Positions 1-9,700 of a DNA stretch of 64,000 nt are shown here, in pieces. This stretch comes from Melioribacter sp. Its GTDB lineage: Bacteria > Bacteroidota > Ignavibacteria > Ignavibacteriales > Melioribacteraceae. A model generated the notes under the pieces. That model searched no databases and had not been told where the DNA came from. It worked only from the letters and a program-made list of their open reading frames with translations. A program made the position numbers and the translations under genes. Numbering within the stretch: position 1 is the stretch's first letter; each line of letters opens with the position of its first letter. Location: assembly GCA_003155655.1 (NCBI GenBank), contig PMDS01000097.1:33249-97248 (forward strand), read 5' to 3'.

Positions 1-669
1 CTCACCATTTTGCTCAAGTATTTTTTTAAAGTCAATTCTTGAATATTTTTCCGTATAACCGCTTTGTTCAACATTTCTTTTGGCAATTTCATCAAAAGAA
101 GAGAAGCCCAGCATTTTTATTATTGTTGGATTTGCCAGAAGAATTTTTCCTTCGGGTGATGTTCTATAAATTCCTATTGGAGAATTTTCGTATAGATTTT
201 TGTAACGTGCTTCACTTTCGTGGAACAACTTTTCTAATCTGATTTTATCATCGGTATTTATTTGCAATGTTACATCTTTCCCTGTTGCCTGGAATTCTAA
301 AATCTTCCCCTTACCAATTTTTATAGGTACAATTATCCATTCAATTAATTTGTTCTCACCGGAATTTAAGGTTAATTGTACCTGGCTCCGAATAGGCTCA
401 GATCCTTGTTTAATTGATTTAAGTAATATTTTCAAGCTTGTTTTGTTAGCTTTAGATATAAGATTAAGCAGTTTTTTCCCGGTTAATTTTTCTGCAACAC
501 TTTCAAGCAGAGTACAAATATTTTCATTAATATAAGTAATAGTAGAATCAGGTTGAAATTTACATACGAATAATGAGCGATCTTCAAATAATGTACCTAA
601 CCAGTTAGTCATTTCAAAATGGTCAGTTAAGTCTTTTATTAATTTTTCTTTACTACTTTTTTTTACCAT
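1..669 (-). CDS. PAS-domain sensory protein, partial (C-terminus outside window)
   Basis: Open frame of 223 codons that starts at ATG 669 and runs off the left edge, so its output domain is not visible. A first PAS-like domain covers roughly residues 20-125. A second begins near residue 140 with the motif YENSPIGIYRTSPEGKILLA, which closely resembles the third PAS domain of the large kinase at 6716-11320. It lies 50 bases downstream of the response regulator on the same strand and is probably the last visible gene of a three-gene sensory operon. A C-terminal histidine kinase is likely but not seen. The Shine-Dalgarno sequence is weak. The PAS call is firm; the function is inferred. Confidence 0.8.
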   Translation of the reverse strand, partial: MVKKSSKEKLIKDLTDHFEMTNWLGTLFEDRSLFVCKFQPDSTITYINENICTLLESVAEKLTGKKLLNLISKANKTSLKILLKSIKQGSEPIRSQVQLTLNSGENKLIEWIIVPIKIGKGKILEFQATGKDVTLQINTDDKIRLEKLFHESEARYKNLYENSPIGIYRTSPEGKILLANPTIIKMLGFSSFDEIAKRNVEQSGYTEKYSRIDFKKILEQNGE

Positions 670-719
670 TATATTACTTTTATTTACTTATAAAAACTGT
701 TGATTGCGTTAACCAACTT

Positions 720-1511
720 TTATTGCCGAGCTACTGATAATTTTTCATTGAATTCTTCCAAAAATTGATCAGGAACAAGTGATTTTTTAATTATACCATC
801 GTAAGTAAAAACTTTTGTTGATAATTCTTTTATAGCATCTATTAAAAGATATATCAAAATTTTCTTATCTGGAGCTATGTCTTTTATCTTTTGTGTTAAT
901 ATTTTTTTATCAAGAAGACTTAGTTTGTCGCTAAGAAAAATATAACTTGGATAGTATTCAGAAAATATATTTAATCCTGCAACTCCGCTGGAAGCAGAAT
1001 GTATAATAAACCGACCATTTAAGAGGGAAGAAAAATAAGATATAAATTCTGAGTCATTATCAACAATGAGCAGTTGTTCAGCAATAATTGAATCGGCAGC
1101 TTTATTTAGATCGTATAATTTTTTTTCCTTTGATTCCTCAAACTTAATAACAAATTTCTGAATCCGGCTTTCAGCAACATTTATATCAATTGGTTTTACA
1201 AGGTAATCTGTAATTCCCATCTCAGCAATACTTCCGAATGTTTTTTTATCGCTATGTGCTGTAATAATCATTACCGGAATATTTTTTAGCATCGCATTTG
1301 ATCGGATTTTTTTCAAGGTTTCAAATCCATCCATTATTGGCATCGAAATATCCGATAAAATAAGGTCGGGGATAGATTTCATCATTAACTCCAGAGCAAC
1401 TTTGCCATTTTCAGCCTCAAATACTTCGCAAACAAATTTTCTTTTAATCAAAGTTCTTAGAATGGTTCGTATACCCTCATCATCTTCAATAATTAAAAAC
1501 TGTAACAACAA
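720..1511 (-). CDS. Response regulator with one intact and one degenerate receiver domain
   Basis: Protein of 263 residues. The N-terminal receiver (about 1-125) has the acidic pair (IIEDDEG), the phospho-acceptor aspartate in LILSDISMPIMDG and the conserved lysine in YLVKPID. The second half (about 145-260) repeats the receiver layout, starting QLLIVDNDSEF and having a lysine in GIIKKSLVP, but the acceptor position reads IFLSDKLSLL, with serine where aspartate is expected. No DNA-binding domain is visible. The start is TTG at 1511 (or the next codon, also TTG), placed just after an AGGAG sequence. It lies 18 bases downstream of the histidine kinase at 1530-3062, its likely partner. Confidence 0.85.
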   Translation of the reverse strand: MLLQFLIIEDDEGIRTILRTLIKRKFVCEVFEAENGKVALELMMKSIPDLILSDISMPIMDGFETLKKIRSNAMLKNIPVMIITAHSDKKTFGSIAEMGITDYLVKPIDINVAESRIQKFVIKFEESKEKKLYDLNKAADSIIAEQLLIVDNDSEFISYFSSLLNGRFIIHSASSGVAGLNIFSEYYPSYIFLSDKLSLLDKKILTQKIKDIAPDKKILIYLLIDAIKELSTKVFTYDGIIKKSLVPDQFLEEFNEKLSVARQ

Positions 1512-1529
1512 TCCACTCCTATTAATAAA

Positions 1530-3062
1530 TTAAATTATTTTTTTAGCTATTGTAAAATAAAATGTTGTTCCTTTACCCTCGCAACTTTCTACCCAAATTT
1601 TACCGGAATGTTTTTCAATAAATTCTTTGCATAGTATCAAGCCGAGTCCGGTTCCTCTTTCTTTTGCAGTTCCATATGTTGAAAAATAAGAGTTTTCCTT
1701 AAGAAGATTCTTTAAATTCAGTTTTGATATTCCAAGACCATTATCTTCAACTAATATTACGAAATTATCTTTTTCTTCTGTACAATAAATCTTTACAATC
1801 CCATCTCTGTTTGTAAACTTAATTGCATTTCCGCACAAATTCATCAGAATTGACTGGAGCATGTTTTCATCAGCATAAATAATTGTTCCAGGGTCAACTA
1901 AATTATTTAATTCAATATTTTTCTGCTGGGCATTAGCATTCAAAAAATCAATTACCATATTTATGTTTGAACAAAGATTAATACTGCATGGTTGAAATGT
2001 AATTCTACCAGTCTGAACGCGTGACCATTCAAGAAGGTTTGTTAATAAGTTATTAGTAGTTTTTGAAATATCCATTATTGAAGAAGCATATTCTTTTATC
2101 TCTTCCTTTCCAAGAATTTCAATGTCATTTACTAAAATTTCTGAATAGCCAAGTAAACCATTTATAGGAGTACGCAAATCATGACCTATAATTGCGAAAA
2201 ATTTATCTTTCGTTTTGTTGATTTGTTCAAGTTCCTCAGTAAATTTTTTTATTTTGAATTCGGATTGCTTCTGTTCAGTAATCTCCCTTAAAATAATCAA
2301 AACCTGATCATTACTTGTGATTGCAAAGCGTGCCTCAAAAAATTGCAGCTTTGCAGCGTCTCCAAGTTGAAATTCAAAAGTCTGCAATTCACCTGTTCGA
2401 ATTGTGCTTTCAAGTGCAGATAGAAATTGGCGGGCTATAGGTTCGGGGAATAAATCATTAACAGATTTGCCTTTGAAAAAACTTGAACGAGGAAATAAAT
2501 TGTTATAATTATTAGTCTTCCATTCTATAAATGTACCTTCAGATGAAACCACAAAAAGAATGTCCGGCAGTGCTTTGAATATTGAATAATCTCCGACTTT
2601 AATATCATTTATTAATCTTTTGCTAAATTCTTTTTCAGTGATATCCTCTACTACAATGTCAAAAAATATAATTTCGCCGGTTTCATTTTCGACAGGTTGA
2701 ATGTATTCCTTTAATAAAATTGATTGACCGTTTTTTTTAATCCAGTTATTCGTCAAGGACTCTTTTCCAAAAGTATCTTTGAAAAATGAGGAATATTTTT
2801 TAGCGGAGAAATTATTTTTTAAATATTTATCGTGATTTATTTTTTCAGATAATTCTTCTAATGATTCAAAACCAATCAGCTTAATTAAAGCACTGTTGGC
2901 AAAAACAAGTTCTCCACGCTTAGTTATTCTAAAAAACCCGAATGAAAAATTTGGTGCAAATTCTTTTTGTTGACCTTGTAAATCGCTTTTTAATTCTTCT
3001 TTAACAGGTTGTAAAAAGCTTTTGTTAGTCTTAATATTTTTAATAACTATTTTTTCTTCCAT
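1530..3062 (-). CDS. PAS-PAS sensor histidine kinase
   Basis: Soluble-looking kinase of 510 residues with no membrane segment. Two PAS domains (about 40-145 and 160-270) precede a short coiled coil and a HisKA dimerisation domain with the phospho-acceptor histidine in AIIGHDLRTP (H294). The HATPase domain has an N box (NLCGNAIKF), a G1 box (VEDNGLGIS) and a G2 box (GTGLGL), so it should be catalytically active. It is the first gene of the minus-strand operon and probably phosphorylates the response regulator directly downstream. The ligand of the PAS domains cannot be told from sequence. Start ATG 3062 has little Shine-Dalgarno signal. Confidence 0.92.
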   Translation of the reverse strand: MEEKIVIKNIKTNKSFLQPVKEELKSDLQGQQKEFAPNFSFGFFRITKRGELVFANSALIKLIGFESLEELSEKINHDKYLKNNFSAKKYSSFFKDTFGKESLTNNWIKKNGQSILLKEYIQPVENETGEIIFFDIVVEDITEKEFSKRLINDIKVGDYSIFKALPDILFVVSSEGTFIEWKTNNYNNLFPRSSFFKGKSVNDLFPEPIARQFLSALESTIRTGELQTFEFQLGDAAKLQFFEARFAITSNDQVLIILREITEQKQSEFKIKKFTEELEQINKTKDKFFAIIGHDLRTPINGLLGYSEILVNDIEILGKEEIKEYASSIMDISKTTNNLLTNLLEWSRVQTGRITFQPCSINLCSNINMVIDFLNANAQQKNIELNNLVDPGTIIYADENMLQSILMNLCGNAIKFTNRDGIVKIYCTEEKDNFVILVEDNGLGISKLNLKNLLKENSYFSTYGTAKERGTGLGLILCKEFIEKHSGKIWVESCEGKGTTFYFTIAKKII

Positions 3063-3673
3063 GGTTTACTATAGTTCTTTACAAATACAGTTTAAGCCTT
3101 CTTTAGATTCAAATGAAGGTTCTTCAGTCAATGTTTATTTAGAGAGTTATAAATGTAACGTTCACCAATAAAAATGCCATTGTATAATTATGATTTGAAA
3201 TAAAACCAAATTTTTTGTCAGTAAATAGGCAAAAAATCACAAAATAAAGTATATATATAAGACATTTGAAAAATATTACAAAAATATATCAAGGCTATGT
3301 TCATTAGCAGACAAGTGGTTAATATTGGCCACAACCTGCAAATTTAAATTGATTAACGATTCTTTAATTTTGGTAAAAAGGGGAAAATTTTGTGTGTTGA
3401 TTAAAGAATAAATCTTATTGTAAAAAATGAAACCGGAGATGCACTCTTTAATATCAATTGAATTTTTCTTGTTAAAACTAGTAGAAAACTGCTACCAAAT
3501 TGGCAACTCTTTTTCTCATATTTATTAAAAATGTTTTTTTTTGCAGATACTAACTTCTTGTTTAAAATGAAAAATATACAATTAATTTAAATAACCATTT
3601 TGTTTTAATCCTTTCACATTTTCCGATTCTATTTGTTAATCCTAGTATATCAAATAAAGTATAATACAAATTC
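3063..3673. other. Divergent intergenic region
   Basis: About 610 AT-rich bases between the minus-strand kinase and the sigma-28 promoter of cheW. No credible gene is seen. It contains an 18-base near-palindrome at 3316-3333 and must hold the promoter of the minus-strand operon, which I could not place with confidence. A continuous frame upstream of cheW extends back to 3633, but the promoter at 3674-3700 lies inside it, so this extension is very unlikely to be translated. Confidence 0.6.
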
Positions 3674-3700
3674 TAAACTATTAAATATTTTAACCGATAA
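3674..3700 (+). promoter_or_regulatory. Sigma-28 (FliA) promoter of cheW
   Basis: TAAA at 3674-3677, exactly 15 bases, then ACCGATAA at 3693-3700. The enterobacterial sigma-28 consensus is TAAAGTTT-N11-GCCGATAA, so both elements and the spacing match, with only the first base of the -10 differing. Transcription would begin near 3707, just upstream of the ATG at 3729. The sigma-28 gene fliA lies in the same window (51803-52435). Confidence 0.8.
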
Positions 3701-3728
3701 TAGGAAAAAAATATTTATGGAGAGATCT

Positions 3729-4214
3729 ATGTCCAATATACATGAGCACAAATCGGAAACAGGTGAAATTCTGCAGATAGTAAGTTTTAAGATTGGCAAT
3801 GAAGAATTTGGTGTGAACATACTTAATGTTCAAGAAATAAATAAAATGACGCAAATAACCAAGGTGCCAAATGCACCTGAATTTGTAGAAGGTGTTATAA
3901 ACTTACGCGGAAGGGTAATACCGGTAATAAATTTACGCACTCGTCTAAAACTAGAGAAGAAAGAGTCTGATAAAGATACACGCATAATAGTAGTAGACAT
4001 AGAAAAGAACACAGTAGGATTTATTGTAGATGGAGTAAGTGAGGTGTTACGTATACCGGTAAGTATAACCGAAGCACCTCCGGAAATAGTAGCTGGTGTA
4101 GATTCAGAATTTATCAAATCAGTAGGAAAGCTGGAAGACCGTCTCCTGATTTTAATTGATCTTGATAAGATTCTTTCGAATAAGGAAAAAGTCAGTTTAA
4201 GTGCTGTAGCTTAA
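3729..4214 (+). CDS. cheW: Chemotaxis coupling protein CheW (copy 1)
   Basis: Scaffold of 161 residues that links CheA to MCPs in the chemoreceptor array. The whole protein is one CheW domain, with the family motifs [25 protein letters not shown] and [13 protein letters not shown]. Start ATG 3729 was chosen because GGAGAG precedes it, the near-identical copy at 16645 starts at the same residue (MSNI), and the sigma-28 promoter lies between this ATG and the more upstream in-frame starts. It is followed after 82 bases by an MCP gene, with which it is probably co-transcribed. Between residues 18 and 150 it differs from copy 2 at only a couple of positions. Confidence 0.95.
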   Translation: MSNIHEHKSETGEILQIVSFKIGNEEFGVNILNVQEINKMTQITKVPNAPEFVEGVINLRGRVIPVINLRTRLKLEKKESDKDTRIIVVDIEKNTVGFIVDGVSEVLRIPVSITEAPPEIVAGVDSEFIKSVGKLEDRLLILIDLDKILSNKEKVSLSAVA

Positions 4215-4270
4215 AATAAATTTAATAATTAATAAGCTAAGGGAGGGTTTAGCGAATATAAAACAATTTC

Positions 4271-4286
4271 TGGAACTGAAGTTCCA
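4271..4286 (+). promoter_or_regulatory. Hairpin abutting the ribosome binding site of MCP 1
   Basis: TGGAAC-TGAA-GTTCCA forms a perfect 6-base-pair stem with a four-base loop. Its last base is the first base of the Shine-Dalgarno sequence AAGGAG (4286-4291) for ATG 4297. It could tune translation of the receptor relative to cheW. Confidence 0.45.
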
Positions 4287-4296
4287 AGGAGTTTTA

Positions 4297-6462
4297 ATGA
4301 ATTGGTTCTATAATCTCAATATCAAAAATAAATTGTTATTAAGCTATGTGATTGTAGCTTTTATCGCTTCAATAATAGGATATGTCGGGTATTCAGGAAT
4401 ATATAACTCAGGTATTGCACAGAAAGAGTTAGCTACTTGTAAATCACCTGCCCTTATGCAAATCAATAAATTGGAATCCGCTCTAAACTTTAGTGTTGTG
4501 GCAGAAAGAGGAGTAATTAATCGTAGAATGTTCTCTGATCCGGTAATAAGGGAAGTTCAATTTAAAGCTTCGGAAACCGGAATAACAGAATTCAATATCG
4601 CAAGGAAGGAATTGGAGCTTCTTCTTAAAACAGATGAGGAGAAAACATTATTTAATGGAATTGCAGACTACTATAATAAATGGAAAGCAAAACATGAATT
4701 ATTAATTGAAATTGGAAAAGAAAAAGAAAAACTTATGCAGAATGATGCAAAAGAAAATGATGCCCTAATTGTTGAGGATGACGCAAAAATATTAACCTTG
4801 TCTTTAGAAAATAGTGATCAATACCTGGCGGTGCGTAACACAATTAGAAAATTGAATGACATAATTTTGAAATCTGTGCAAGAACTTGAACAAAATTCAG
4901 ATAATGCAAGAACTTCTGATACAGTATTACTAATACTATTTACAATAGGTGGTTTTGCAACTGCAATATTGTTGGGATATTTCATAACTGGAGTAATTAA
5001 TAAGCCAACAAAGAGTGTTATGGAAATGGCAAATGAATTAGCCAAAGGTCACGTCAAAGCCAGAGCGGAAGTAATTAACAATGATGAACTGGGAATGATG
5101 GCAAATACTTGTAATGAAATGGCAATAAGACTAAATAATTATGCTGATATAATGCATAAAATAGCCGAAGGCGATCTAAGTCTATCTGTACAGCCGACAG
5201 ATCAGGATGATGTTCTTGCTCCAGCACTAAACAGTATAGTTAATTCCTTGAACAAATTGAAAAATGAAACGGATCATGCCACACAGATTTATCAGAGTGG
5301 AGATACAGATCATCGAATCGACTCTGCCAAATTTAATGGTGGATATAGAGAAATTACAGAAGGATTCAATAAAAGTATAAATGAGATTGTCACAGTTGTT
5401 AGAACGGGTTATGTAACAATGCAGAGACTTAGGGATGGTGATTTAACAGCAAGAATGATAGGTGATTTCCAGGGTAGATTTAAACATTACCAAGACAACA
5501 TTAACAGCCTTGGAGAATCATTAAATAAATTAGTAATAGAAATAAAAGAAGCTGTTTCAGCAACGGCAAGCGCAAGTAATGAGATATCATCAAGCACAGA
5601 ACAAATGGCGGCAGGCTCACAAGAACAAAGTTCTCAAACAGCAGAAGTTGCCAGCGCTATCGAAGAGATGACCAAAACAATATTAGAAACTTCTAAAAAT
5701 TCTGCAGCTACATCAGGAGCTGCAAAGAATTCAGGTATAATTGCACAGGAGGGCGGAAGAGTAGTATCAGAAACAATTCAAGGTATGGTTAGGATTGCAG
5801 AAGTTGTTAATAAATCGGCAGAAACAGTTAAGACACTTGGCAAGAGCAGCGATCAGATCGGCGAGATTATCCAGGTAATAGATGACATTGCAGACCAAAC
5901 CAACCTGCTTGCATTAAATGCAGCCATAGAAGCAGCCCGGGCAGGAGAACAGGGGCGCGGCTTTGCTGTAGTAGCAGATGAAGTAAGAAAACTTGCAGAG
6001 CGCACAACCAAGGCAACAAAAGAAATAGCATCAATGATTAAACAGATACAGAAAGATACTAATGGTGCAGTTGCATCAATGAAAGAAGGAACAGATGAGG
6101 TTGAAAAGGGGAAACAATTAGCAGACTTGGCGGGGCAGTCATTAGAGGAAATCATAAAAAGTGCAGAAGAAGTAGTAGATATGTCTACTCAAGTAGCTGC
6201 AGCAAGTGAAGAACAGTCGAGTGCGGCAGAACAGATAAGCAAGAATATTGAGGCAATTAGTAATGTAACGCAGGAAAGCGCTGCAGGAATACAGCAAATT
6301 GCCCAGGCATCTGAAGATTTGAACAGATTAACAATAAATCTCCAAAATATAATTTCAAAATTTAAAATTGAAGAGTCAAATTCGGTCAGCCGATTAAATA
6401 TAAAACCGGCTGTTAAAAGTCATCACTCAGTACGCTCTAATGGAGTTATTATTGAATCATAA
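4297..6462 (+). CDS. Methyl-accepting chemotaxis protein 1 (4-helix-bundle type sensor, multiple HAMP)
   Basis: Receptor of 721 residues. TM1 is at about 13-31 and TM2 at about 209-231, enclosing a helical periplasmic domain of about 175 residues. A HAMP domain follows TM2, and two more HAMP-like segments (around EGDLSLSV and DGDLTARM) precede the long signalling hairpin. The hairpin tip has the hallmark [18 protein letters not shown] and the trailing [15 protein letters not shown]. Start ATG 4297 has AAGGAG five bases upstream. The protein ends [13 protein letters not shown], a tail shared with the other two MCPs, and lacks an NWETF-type CheR tether. The signalling domain is nearly identical to that of the MCP at 14585. 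The ligand is unknown. Confidence 0.96.
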   Translation: MNWFYNLNIKNKLLLSYVIVAFIASIIGYVGYSGIYNSGIAQKELATCKSPALMQINKLESALNFSVVAERGVINRRMFSDPVIREVQFKASETGITEFNIARKELELLLKTDEEKTLFNGIADYYNKWKAKHELLIEIGKEKEKLMQNDAKENDALIVEDDAKILTLSLENSDQYLAVRNTIRKLNDIILKSVQELEQNSDNARTSDTVLLILFTIGGFATAILLGYFITGVINKPTKSVMEMANELAKGHVKARAEVINNDELGMMANTCNEMAIRLNNYADIMHKIAEGDLSLSVQPTDQDDVLAPALNSIVNSLNKLKNETDHATQIYQSGDTDHRIDSAKFNGGYREITEGFNKSINEIVTVVRTGYVTMQRLRDGDLTARMIGDFQGRFKHYQDNINSLGESLNKLVIEIKEAVSATASASNEISSSTEQMAAGSQEQSSQTAEVASAIEEMTKTILETSKNSAATSGAAKNSGIIAQEGGRVVSETIQGMVRIAEVVNKSAETVKTLGKSSDQIGEIIQVIDDIADQTNLLALNAAIEAARAGEQGRGFAVVADEVRKLAERTTKATKEIASMIKQIQKDTNGAVASMKEGTDEVEKGKQLADLAGQSLEEIIKSAEEVVDMSTQVAAASEEQSSAAEQISKNIEAISNVTQESAAGIQQIAQASEDLNRLTINLQNIISKFKIEESNSVSRLNIKPAVKSHHSVRSNGVIIES

Positions 6463-6469
6463 TTAAATG

Positions 6470-6506
6470 AAAGATAGACTGCCCTAAAAATCAGTCTATC
6501 TTTTTA
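6470..6506 (+). terminator. Rho-independent terminator after MCP 1
   Basis: A 12-base stem AAAGATAGACTG / CAGTCTATCTTT with a 10-base loop, followed by more T residues, begins seven bases after the MCP stop codon. Confidence 0.85.
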
Positions 6507-6561
6507 TCTCTAAAATTACTGATACTTCCCTCCATGTGATGGCACATTCACAAATGTTTAT

Positions 6562-6589
6562 TAAATTCAGTTAAAGCCGTTTTCGATAA
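6562..6589 (+). promoter_or_regulatory. Weak sigma-28-like promoter candidate
   Basis: TAAA at 6562-6565 and TTCGATAA at 6582-6589, separated by 16 bases rather than the preferred 15. It lies about 125 bases upstream of the eight-PAS kinase. The -10 resembles those upstream of the MCP at 14585 and the cheW at 16645. Confidence 0.25.
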
Positions 6590-6715
6590 TTAAGATATAA
6601 TTCTATTTAACAAGAACTTTAATAGAAAAGAGCATTATATATTAACAGAAAACTGAAAAAATAAATTTATTTCTTGATAAGATAGGCTAAATTTAGCCTA
6701 CATATAATAAATCAA

Positions 6716-9700
6716 ATGAATATATACATACTTTTCAATATTATTAATATTCCAATAGCTCTATTTCTTGGAATTTCAATTTATTCAAGAGAACCATCCA
6801 ATAAACTCAACAGAATTTTTCTTTTCTTCATGCTAATTGCTGGATACACAGCATTCTGTGAATTTTTCCGGTTGGCTTCACCAGATGTACAATATGCTAT
6901 GATCTGGCATAGAGCCTCATTTCTATGGCCATTCTTTGTTGCTATTCAATTAAAGTTTGTACTGGAGCTATCAGGAAACAGAGCTTTAGATAGTAAAATA
7001 TTAAATGTCATTTTATTTGCACCCGCAATTATTATATCAGGTCTCCATTTATTCACAGATGTTTTGTATTTAGGACTGGTAAAGGAGTCTTATGGATGGA
7101 TATTTATCCACGCTCAAAACATATCGGCTCTGTTTGTAATAGTATACTTTATTACTTGGAGTATTAGTTCTTTGTTCATAACAATTAGATATTATTTTTT
7201 CCAAAAAGACAAGAAAGTTCAAAAGAGAATATTTTTTGTAATTATAGGAATATCAATCCCAACATTTGCCGGCTTGATAGTCAACGGTATATTACAGGAT
7301 TTAGGCTACAGATTACCTCCAGCTGATTCCATTGTTTTTATAATTAGCGCAGTATTCATCTCAATAAGCTTAAAAGGTAATAAAACATTTGTTGTAGATC
7401 CTCTAGCAACTGTAAAAAAAATATTTACGTCTATGAAGGAATACCTTCTTATTGTAAACAATGAAAAAGAAATTGTTTTAGCAAGTGATTCTTATTTAAC
7501 CTGCACAGGATTAAACTTCAATGATGTACAAAATAAAAAAATTGAAAAATTTATCGAAAGTAGTAATTTAGTTGAAAAACTGTTTGACGAATCTAAGTCA
7601 GGTAAAGAAATTGAGGTTAATTTAATTGCAGTTGATGGAAGTAAAATATCAGTCTCTGTTGTAATTTCTGCCATTTTGGACCCAAATATTAAAGAGAGAT
7701 TTTACTTGTTGATCTGCAGGGATTTACGGGAAAGAAGATATTTAGAAAATGAATTACGTGAAGAACAGAGAAATCTAGAAAAAATGGTGCGCAAAAGAAC
7801 TGCTGAACTTGAAGAATCAAATATGATTTTGGAAGAAGAAATAAGTGAACATAAAATAATTGAAAAAGCATTAAATGAATCTGAAAATAAATATAGAGGG
7901 ATATTTGACTATGCCCCCATTGGAATATTCCAAACTCAAATAGATGGTAAATTAATTATTGCCAATTATAAATTCGCCGATATGTTAGGTTATAATTCTT
8001 TTGATGAATTGAAGAATGTGAACATGAATGAAATCTATTATGACCCTGAAGAAAGAAGAAATCTGATTGAGAACAACAGAGATTTCGGTCTTTTGCAAGG
8101 ACATCAGGTAAGATGGAAAAGAAAAGACGGCAAAATTATATGGGTTCAACTTACTTCACATTCTATAAAAAATGAATCCGCAGACATATTATATTTTGAA
8201 AGTTTTGTTATTAATATTGAACATCAAAAATTAATTGAAGATGAACTTAAAGAAAGTGAAGAAAGATATAGACATCTCTTTGAAAATTCCCCAATTGGTA
8301 TATATAGAACGACACCCGATGGTAAAATTATATTAGCTAATCATGCAATTGTTAGGATGCTACAATTTGAAAGCTTTGAAGAACTTGCTCTGAGGGACAT
8401 TCAAAAGGAAGGATATCAGCAACCCGGTTCAAGAGAAGAATTCATTAATGAAATTGAAAGCAAAGGCGAGGTAATTGGATTTGAAGCAACTTGGTTAAAA
8501 AAAGATGGCAGTCATATTATTCTAAATGAAAGTGCAAAATGCGTCTACGATGATGAAGGAAAAATAAAATATTATGAAGGAACTGTAGAAGATATTACCG
8601 AACAGGTTCACGCTATTAGAACTCTTAAGGAATCTGAAGAAAAATTCAGAGTACTTGCTGAAAAATCTCCAATGATGATTATAATCTATCAGGAAGGACA
8701 AGTCAAATATGTTAATGACGAAGGTGCAAATGCAACAGGATATAACAAAGAATTTCTAACATCGCCCTCCTTCGATTTCAGAACACTATTTACAGAGGAT
8801 TCTGTTAAGAGACTTGAGGATTCTTTTGAAATACACATGAGGGGAGAAGAAGTTCCAATACAAGACTATTCAGTAATTTCAAAAAGCGGTGAGCTAATAG
8901 ATATTTACATAAGAACAAAAGTTATTAAGTACAAGGGAAAAGATGCGGTGATGGTAATTATAAATAATATTACCGAACGAAAGAAAATGGAAAACGCACT
9001 TCGGGAAAGTGAAGAAAGATACCGCAACTTAATTGAAAATATTAATGAAGTATATTTCATTACAAATACCATCGGCAAAACGACATATATAAGTACAAAT
9101 GTAATCTCTTTTTCTGGATACCCGGCAAGCTATTTTATTGGGAAATCTTCATTTATGTTGACATATAAAGGTGATTTCAGAAGAGTGTATGATTTTTACC
9201 AGGAGAAAATGAGAGATGGTACTATTGATGCGTCAATTGAATTTAGAGCGGTAAAAAAAGATGGAAGTATATATTGGGTAGAACAAATAACAAGGTTTAT
9301 TCGTGATAAAGATGGAGAGGTAATTGAATTTCATAGTGTAGTACGTGATATAAATGTCAGAAAAAGTGCAGAAGAAAAATTACATCTTCTAGCGCAAGCA
9401 GTTAAAAGTTCGGGTGAAGGAATCAGCATAACTGACCTGGAGAATAATATTATATTTGTCAATGAAGCATTTACAAGAATTTATGGATATAGTGAAAGTG
9501 AACTAATCGGTAAAAATATTTCAATGGTGCGTTCTAAGAATAATGTTGAACCCAAAATAGAAGAGGTTAGAATTTCAACAATAAGAGGAGGATGGTCGGG
9601 GGAATTAATTAATAAAAGAAAAGATGGTACTGAATTTCCAATCTTCTTAAGCACTTCAACTGTTCTGAATGATAATAATATGCCCTTTGCACTTGTGGGG

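Noticed and set aside
3633..3728. Longer N-terminus for cheW copy 1
   Set aside because: The sigma-28 promoter lies inside this stretch, and the near-identical copy at 16645 starts at the later ATG.
6539..6556. TGGCAC after MCP 1 as a sigma-54 -24 element
   Set aside because: No TTGC or TTG follows at the right distance.
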